A DNA stretch of 64,000 nucleotides from Ravibacter sp037191015 (GTDB lineage: Bacteria; Bacteroidota; Bacteroidia; Cytophagales; Spirosomataceae): assembly GCA_037191015.1 (NCBI GenBank), contig JBBCKD010000021.1, positions 62,001 to 126,000 of the forward strand, given 5' to 3'. The notes under the pieces were generated by a model that saw nothing but the letters and a program-made list of their open reading frames with translations, did not search any database and had not been told where the DNA came from. The position numbers and the translations under genes were made by a program. Below, in pieces: positions 60,342-64,000 of this stretch. Position 1 is the first letter of the stretch. Each line of letters begins with the position of its first letter.

Positions 60342-62125
60342 TATTTGAGCGCCTGGTCAATAAACCGGTACGCTTCTTCCCGGGCCTGCTTCGGGAAACT
60401 ATGATCGGCGTCCGGGTAGATCACCCGCAGCTTGTCCTCTGCATTCAGGAAACTATATCCCATTTGCGCCAGCCAGATACCCTCTTTTACACCATTGACG
60501 TCAAAATTTTTGTCGCCTTCGGGCGAAGAAGAGAAAAAAGCCCTCGGCGCTATAGCCATCAGCAGCTCGTGAAATTCGAAAGGCTTTTTGCGGCCGTCTA
60601 ACCCGTACTTTGACCACAGCGGCATATACCTGTCCTGGGCAAAGGGGCCGAGGCGGCCCCCGTATTTTTCTTCTGCTACCGGGCCGATGTCGTAGTAGTC
60701 GAGCAGGGTCCAGCCGCAGCTGCTGACGGTCACTTTCACGCGGGTATCGAGTGCGGAAAGGAAAATCGCATTGTGCCCGCCGAGCGAATGGCCGATCGCC
60801 CCGATACGGTTGCGGTCGACTATATCGAGCTGCTCCAGGAGGTCGATACAGCGGATGTGGTTGAAAATGCCTTTCATTGTCCCCGATTCGTAATCGTCCG
60901 TAGCGAAATCGTAGGGGACGCTGTCTCCGAAGCTGGGATAATCCGGTGCGATGACCACGTATCCTCTTTGCGCAAGCTCTTTGCCGTAGCCCAGGTTCTG
61001 ACGTGATTTTTCATAGGAACCCTCGCCGTCCACGCTTTTTTTGCCGGGCATATCGGTTTCATGCAGCGCCAGCATGGCGGGCAGCTTCCCGCCGGTCCCG
61101 GCAGAATTGGGGATGTAGAGATAGGCAGTTACGATCTCGCCGGGCTTGACGGCGATCCGGATATTGAGGCGTTTGTAACCGGTAGTTACCAGTGAATCGA
61201 CCACCTCGAAAGTCGGCGCCGGCAGCTTGCTACCGGGCAGAGGCCCCATTACCGATTCCATCCTGGTTTTAACCCGGGCCCTGTATTTATCCCAATTGCG
61301 TGGCTTTTTAACAGTGTAGGGAGCGCCATCCTCGTTTTTAGTCACCAGAACCGGCTTCTTTTCAGGCTTTTTCCTGCCGAGCACCTTCCCGATTTCAGAG
61401 GAGAGGGAGGCGGCGATGAGGCGATGTCCTTCGTCATTGGGGTGCAGGTGATCTTCAAACAGGACTGCCGCCGATTGACCGCTGGTATGATGGAAGTGCT
61501 CAAAAGCAGCCTGGTTATTGACAAACCCCGTTTTGTACCGTTTTGCCAGCTTTTCCGCTTCGGCGACATATAGCAAAAGGCGTTCGTGCAGGTAATCCTG
61601 GTCTCCCGGCCGGTATCCGTTAGTGGCCATTAAAATCACCCTGATACCGCGGGCCTGCAGCGTTTCGATCATGAAGCTCATATTGTTGCGGAACTTATCC
61701 AGCGATATCCTGGAAGGGTCGCCTTCTTTTTTGGTATCTATATAAGCGTCATTGGCTCCGAATCCTATGATGACCAGGTCCGGGTTGTGGTCGAGCACCT
61801 GGGCCTGGAACCTGTCCTGGGCATGAGCGATGCGGGCTGTGGGTTTATTGTCAATTCTTCTGCCCGAGTGGCTGCCCCCTACGCCGGAATTGATCACGAC
61901 CGCGTGAATGCCTTTTTCCCTGAGCAGGTCAGGCAGCCTCTGGGCAAAGACACGCTGAATGGTCTTTCGTTCGGCTGTGATCGAATTGCCGAAGGCTACT
62001 ATTTTCAGGGGATTATCTGCTGTTTGCGTATGGCCGGCGAGGGGAACACACAGGATCAGCAGCCATGCAAAGGCAGCAGCCTGCATGATATTACGCGAGA
62101 GGAGAGATGTCATAACAAAGAACAA
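60341..62125 (-). CDS. SGNH hydrolase fused to an alpha/beta hydrolase
   Basis: 594 residues, exported (signal to about residue 35; Met5 or Met14 are other possible starts). Residues about 40-245: SGNH/GDSL hydrolase with VAFGNSITAER (Ser48), the GVGGSHSG block, GFGANDAYID and the DHLHPNDEGH Asp/His pair. Residues about 270-594: alpha/beta hydrolase with PAMLALHETD, APDYPSFGDS, IGHSLGGHN nucleophile elbow and DADHSFP, paralogous to the gene at 57826. Two unrelated esterase folds in one polypeptide suggest that several acyl groups are removed from one exported substrate. 30 bases before ceramidase-like copy 1. Confidence 0.88.
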   Translation of the reverse strand: MFFVMTSLLSRNIMQAAAFAWLLILCVPLAGHTQTADNPLKIVAFGNSITAERKTIQRVFAQRLPDLLREKGIHAVVINSGVGGSHSGRRIDNKPTARIAHAQDRFQAQVLDHNPDLVIIGFGANDAYIDTKKEGDPSRISLDKFRNNMSFMIETLQARGIRVILMATNGYRPGDQDYLHERLLLYVAEAEKLAKRYKTGFVNNQAAFEHFHHTSGQSAAVLFEDHLHPNDEGHRLIAASLSSEIGKVLGRKKPEKKPVLVTKNEDGAPYTVKKPRNWDKYRARVKTRMESVMGPLPGSKLPAPTFEVVDSLVTTGYKRLNIRIAVKPGEIVTAYLYIPNSAGTGGKLPAMLALHETDMPGKKSVDGEGSYEKSRQNLGYGKELAQRGYVVIAPDYPSFGDSVPYDFATDDYESGTMKGIFNHIRCIDLLEQLDIVDRNRIGAIGHSLGGHNAIFLSALDTRVKVTVSSCGWTLLDYYDIGPVAEEKYGGRLGPFAQDRYMPLWSKYGLDGRKKPFEFHELLMAIAPRAFFSSSPEGDKNFDVNGVKEGIWLAQMGYSFLNAEDKLRVIYPDADHSFPKQAREEAYRFIDQALK

Positions 62126-62146
62126 ATAGGTTGTTGCCGGGACTTT

Positions 62147-62923
62147 TCAATGACCGAGCGACCATTCGATAGCATTTTTGAGCAATGTGGTAAACTGCGT
62201 GTTTTTAAAGTCATCAGGGTAGCCGAGCGCCGTGTAAAAAACCGGGCTGCCGTCGGCGGTTTTCCGGGTCCAGGCAAACGGCTCCGTTACATTTACCGTG
62301 CTTCCGGTTAAAAGGACCGTTGCGGTGGTGTCGATCAACGGGGCGACCTTGTAGACCTGCCCGTTGCTCCGCCACGGCTGGGCAGGGTCTATACCTTTCA
62401 GGATAGGATGCCCGGCCTGTTCCGCGAGAATTTTAACATCCGTGCCAAGTTCCTCGGGTTCATACCCGCGGTTTTCACAGCCCAGTATTTCCGGTACGAA
62501 GCCCCACCAGTCCTCGTATCCTTCGGCTACGGTATCCCTGACTGAAAAGCCATGGTTGGCAGTCCGCAGGCCGATAAGCGGTTTGCCTTTTTTCAGGTAG
62601 CTTTTGATCGCCTGCATCTGTTCCGGCTTCAGGGCAAGCCGCCTGCAGAATACGACCAGCAGGTCGGCATCTTCGAGCGCTTCCAGCCCGGGGAAGTGAT
62701 GTGCTTCCAGCTTTTCGCCTTCCCCGAGAAGAACGGAAGTTTTATATTGACGCTCTTCAGAGAGCTCTTTTGCAAAAGGCGGGATAGTAGAGGTAGCTTT
62801 ATAATTGAGCGGGTCCTCGCTGATCAGGAATACGATATGCGGAGTGCGTTCTTCTTCTTTTGGCTTTTGCTGACAGGAAAGAGAGACAATGAGCAGAAGG
62901 ACGATTAAAAGATGGGATTTCAT
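62147..62923 (-). CDS. ThuA-like lipoprotein (copy 2)
   Basis: 258 residues with lipobox SLSC (Cys17), so it is membrane-anchored, unlike copy 1. Same ThuA-like layout: IVFLISEDPLNYKATSTIPP, ADLLVVFCRRLALKPEQM, LIGLRTANHGFSV, VLLTGSTVNVTEP and VFYTALGYPDDF. Long identical runs with copy 1 show a duplication. It lies 21 bases upstream of the SGNH fusion and 66 bases after the partial ceramidase-like copy 2. Confidence 0.82.
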   Translation of the reverse strand: MKSHLLIVLLLIVSLSCQQKPKEEERTPHIVFLISEDPLNYKATSTIPPFAKELSEERQYKTSVLLGEGEKLEAHHFPGLEALEDADLLVVFCRRLALKPEQMQAIKSYLKKGKPLIGLRTANHGFSVRDTVAEGYEDWWGFVPEILGCENRGYEPEELGTDVKILAEQAGHPILKGIDPAQPWRSNGQVYKVAPLIDTTATVLLTGSTVNVTEPFAWTRKTADGSPVFYTALGYPDDFKNTQFTTLLKNAIEWSLGH

Positions 62924-62966
62924 GATAATAAAACGATTAGGTAATGTGGTGATTGGGTGATGTGGT

Positions 62967-62994
62967 AATTCATAATTCTTGATTCATAATTATT
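62967..62994. repeat. Heptanucleotide repeat (AATTCAT family) at the 3' end of ceramidase-like copy 2
   Basis: Units AATTCAT, AATTCTT, GATTCAT, AATTATT. The last unit contains the stop codon of the minus-strand gene. A GTGATGTGGTAAT-like imperfect repeat adjoins at 62941-62966. Confidence 0.65.
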
Positions 62995-64000
62995 TCAACA
63001 CCTCTTCGATAACCGACAGGAGTATTGATTCTGATTGCGGGGCTACCGACGAGACCCGCGGCAGGGTTTCATAACCTCCCTCGGTATAGGATATCTCCGT
63101 GCCGATGTATCCCTGGCCGCCCTCCCCGTATCCTGCGGTGCAGATCTCTTCGCCCGGGAACATTTTCTGGGCATTTAGCTGGTATTCGACAAAAATCTCG
63201 GAGGGAAGGTGCAGCAGCCGGGTCTTGCCGAGGTGCAATGCGCTTATGTTGATGCCGGCGCCTTTTTGCTGCTGCCTTAGCCAGGCTATTTTCCTGGCCG
63301 CGCTGAAACGCTCATCGGCTGTGAAGCCGACGCTATCCTTCAATACGGCAAGAAGGGAATCTTCTTTCATAAAAGCGGCAGGAGGGAGCTGAACGATTTT
63401 GTTTTTCCAAAGGACTTCCGAAGGGGTTTCACGCTTCTCTGAAGTATTCCACGCCTCTTCCATCGCTTTTTCGACGCGGGCAGCCAATACGGGCCGCATC
63501 TCTTCCGAGCCGTCGTTATACTTGCCGGCGGCTACATTCCCGGCCGCGCCTATAAAGAATACCTGCGGCGTACCGGTTTTGTTTTCCCGGGCCCGCCGGG
63601 CCATCCCGGGAAATTCGGCGGTTACGTCTCCTTTGCCGTAATAGCTCTGGGGATGGGTAGCATAGTAGGAGAGGGTTACGACGGGTTTGTCTCCCGACCA
63701 GAAGGTGACACTCTTTAACCAGGGATCTATCAGTCCTTCCGGGGCGGCGATAGCTGCGCTGTCCTTCGTGAAGCTGGGCCTTACGATCTTTACTTTGCCG
63801 TCTTCTCCCAGTATGCGCCTGTTGGAGGCCACTTTTTCAACTATTGCCTTCCCGGTTCCGATATGGGACACAGGCTGGAGGTTTTCCATCGCCTGGGTAA
63901 GCGCCTGGGTCGTTTCGTCTATTACCCTGTGCAGGTAGGCATTGTTATGCCGGGTACTGCCCAACCCATGCTCTTCCATAAGCTTCTCGGTCGAAAAATC
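62990..64000 (-). CDS. Neutral ceramidase-like hydrolase (copy 2), 5' end outside window
   Basis: The frame is open to the window edge (seven codons beyond the internal Met at 63979), so the N-terminus, with signal peptide and first His motif, is missing. About 336 residues remain: LSYYATHPQSYYGKGDVTAE (second His region), VFFIGAAGNVAAGKYND corresponding to the QGAAGDV block of neutral ceramidases, and a C-terminal LLHLPSEIFVEYQLNAQKM and YGEGGQGYIGTE. Paralogue of the gene at 58958 but divergent. First visible gene of the long operon, which may continue upstream. Confidence 0.78.
   Translation of the reverse strand, partial: DFSTEKLMEEHGLGSTRHNNAYLHRVIDETTQALTQAMENLQPVSHIGTGKAIVEKVASNRRILGEDGKVKIVRPSFTKDSAAIAAPEGLIDPWLKSVTFWSGDKPVVTLSYYATHPQSYYGKGDVTAEFPGMARRARENKTGTPQVFFIGAAGNVAAGKYNDGSEEMRPVLAARVEKAMEEAWNTSEKRETPSEVLWKNKIVQLPPAAFMKEDSLLAVLKDSVGFTADERFSAARKIAWLRQQQKGAGINISALHLGKTRLLHLPSEIFVEYQLNAQKMFPGEEICTAGYGEGGQGYIGTEISYTEGGYETLPRVSSVAPQSESILLSVIEEVLK

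Noticed and set aside
1..64000. tRNA, rRNA or insertion sequence genes
   Set aside because: I looked through the intergenic regions for T-loop-like GTTCGAATC patterns and for transposase-like proteins and saw none; a covariance-model search would be needed to exclude divergent RNAs.

Overview
The window is a chromosomal segment of a member of the Bacteroidota, probably a Sphingobacteriales/Cytophagales/Chitinophagales-type organism. Signs of this are a SusC/SusD pair with a TlpA-like partner, a hybrid two-component regulator, type IX secretion (T9SS) C-terminal sorting domains, promoters of the TAnnTTTG type, weak Shine-Dalgarno use, and the order ftsX-DUF3098-uppP-truB-ribF. Base composition is moderate and fairly even. 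The AT-richer DinD-like gene near 1.9-2.75 kb is the clearest foreign-looking insert. I saw no rRNA, tRNA, CRISPR array, insertion sequence or replication origin.

Layout. 0-6 kb: the end of an FAD-dependent oxidoreductase, a secreted FMN_bind-like/HEAT protein, a DinD/Bro-N protein, a CPA2 antiporter, a lipoprotein and rplS with its terminator. 6.4-10.7 kb: a two-gene planctomycete-type unit (PSCyt1-PSCyt2-PSD1 cytochrome protein plus a DUF1501 protein). 10.7-20 kb: mixed metabolic and stress genes, including two unrelated Ntn-hydrolases (C45 and C59 type), a phosphopantetheinyl transferase, a YeiH-type transporter, an SDR, DUF421, and an AHSA1-DUF1801 unit whose promoter lies inside a 42-bp palindrome. 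20-30 kb: housekeeping genes (ABC-F, ftsX cluster, prfC) flanking a glycerophosphodiesterase-propeller pair. 30-37 kb: an exported peptide and a susC-susD-tlpA operon divergent from an XRE regulator, with a perfect 18-bp palindrome between them.

37-50 kb: a Gfo/Idh/MocA oxidoreductase, a 1353-residue hybrid two-component regulator, two paralogous beta-helix T9SS cargo proteins and a Cthe_2159-like lipoprotein, plausibly a pectin or uronide sensing and binding locus. 50-64 kb: at least twelve co-directional minus-strand genes: DapA-like aldolase, degenerate epimerase, Nramp-like transporter, HiPIP, PVC-type dehydrogenase lacking its cytochrome domain, Kelch-type propeller, and a twice-occurring triplet (ceramidase-like hydrolase, ThuA-like protein, alpha/beta hydrolase). 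Most products carry export signals. I read this as an envelope pathway that removes acyl groups from and oxidises a sugar-like compound and passes the product to cytoplasmic enzymes; the substrate is unknown.

The two most unusual signals are these. (1) Both T9SS cargo genes carry a heptanucleotide/50-bp repeat just before the sorting domain; losing or gaining one heptamer gives a stop codon before that domain in both genes, which suggests phase-variable secretion or anchoring. (2) The duplicated and reordered ceramidase-like/ThuA/esterase module lies in one long operon with a HiPIP-linked dehydrogenase and an Nramp-like transporter that lacks the metal-binding motifs.
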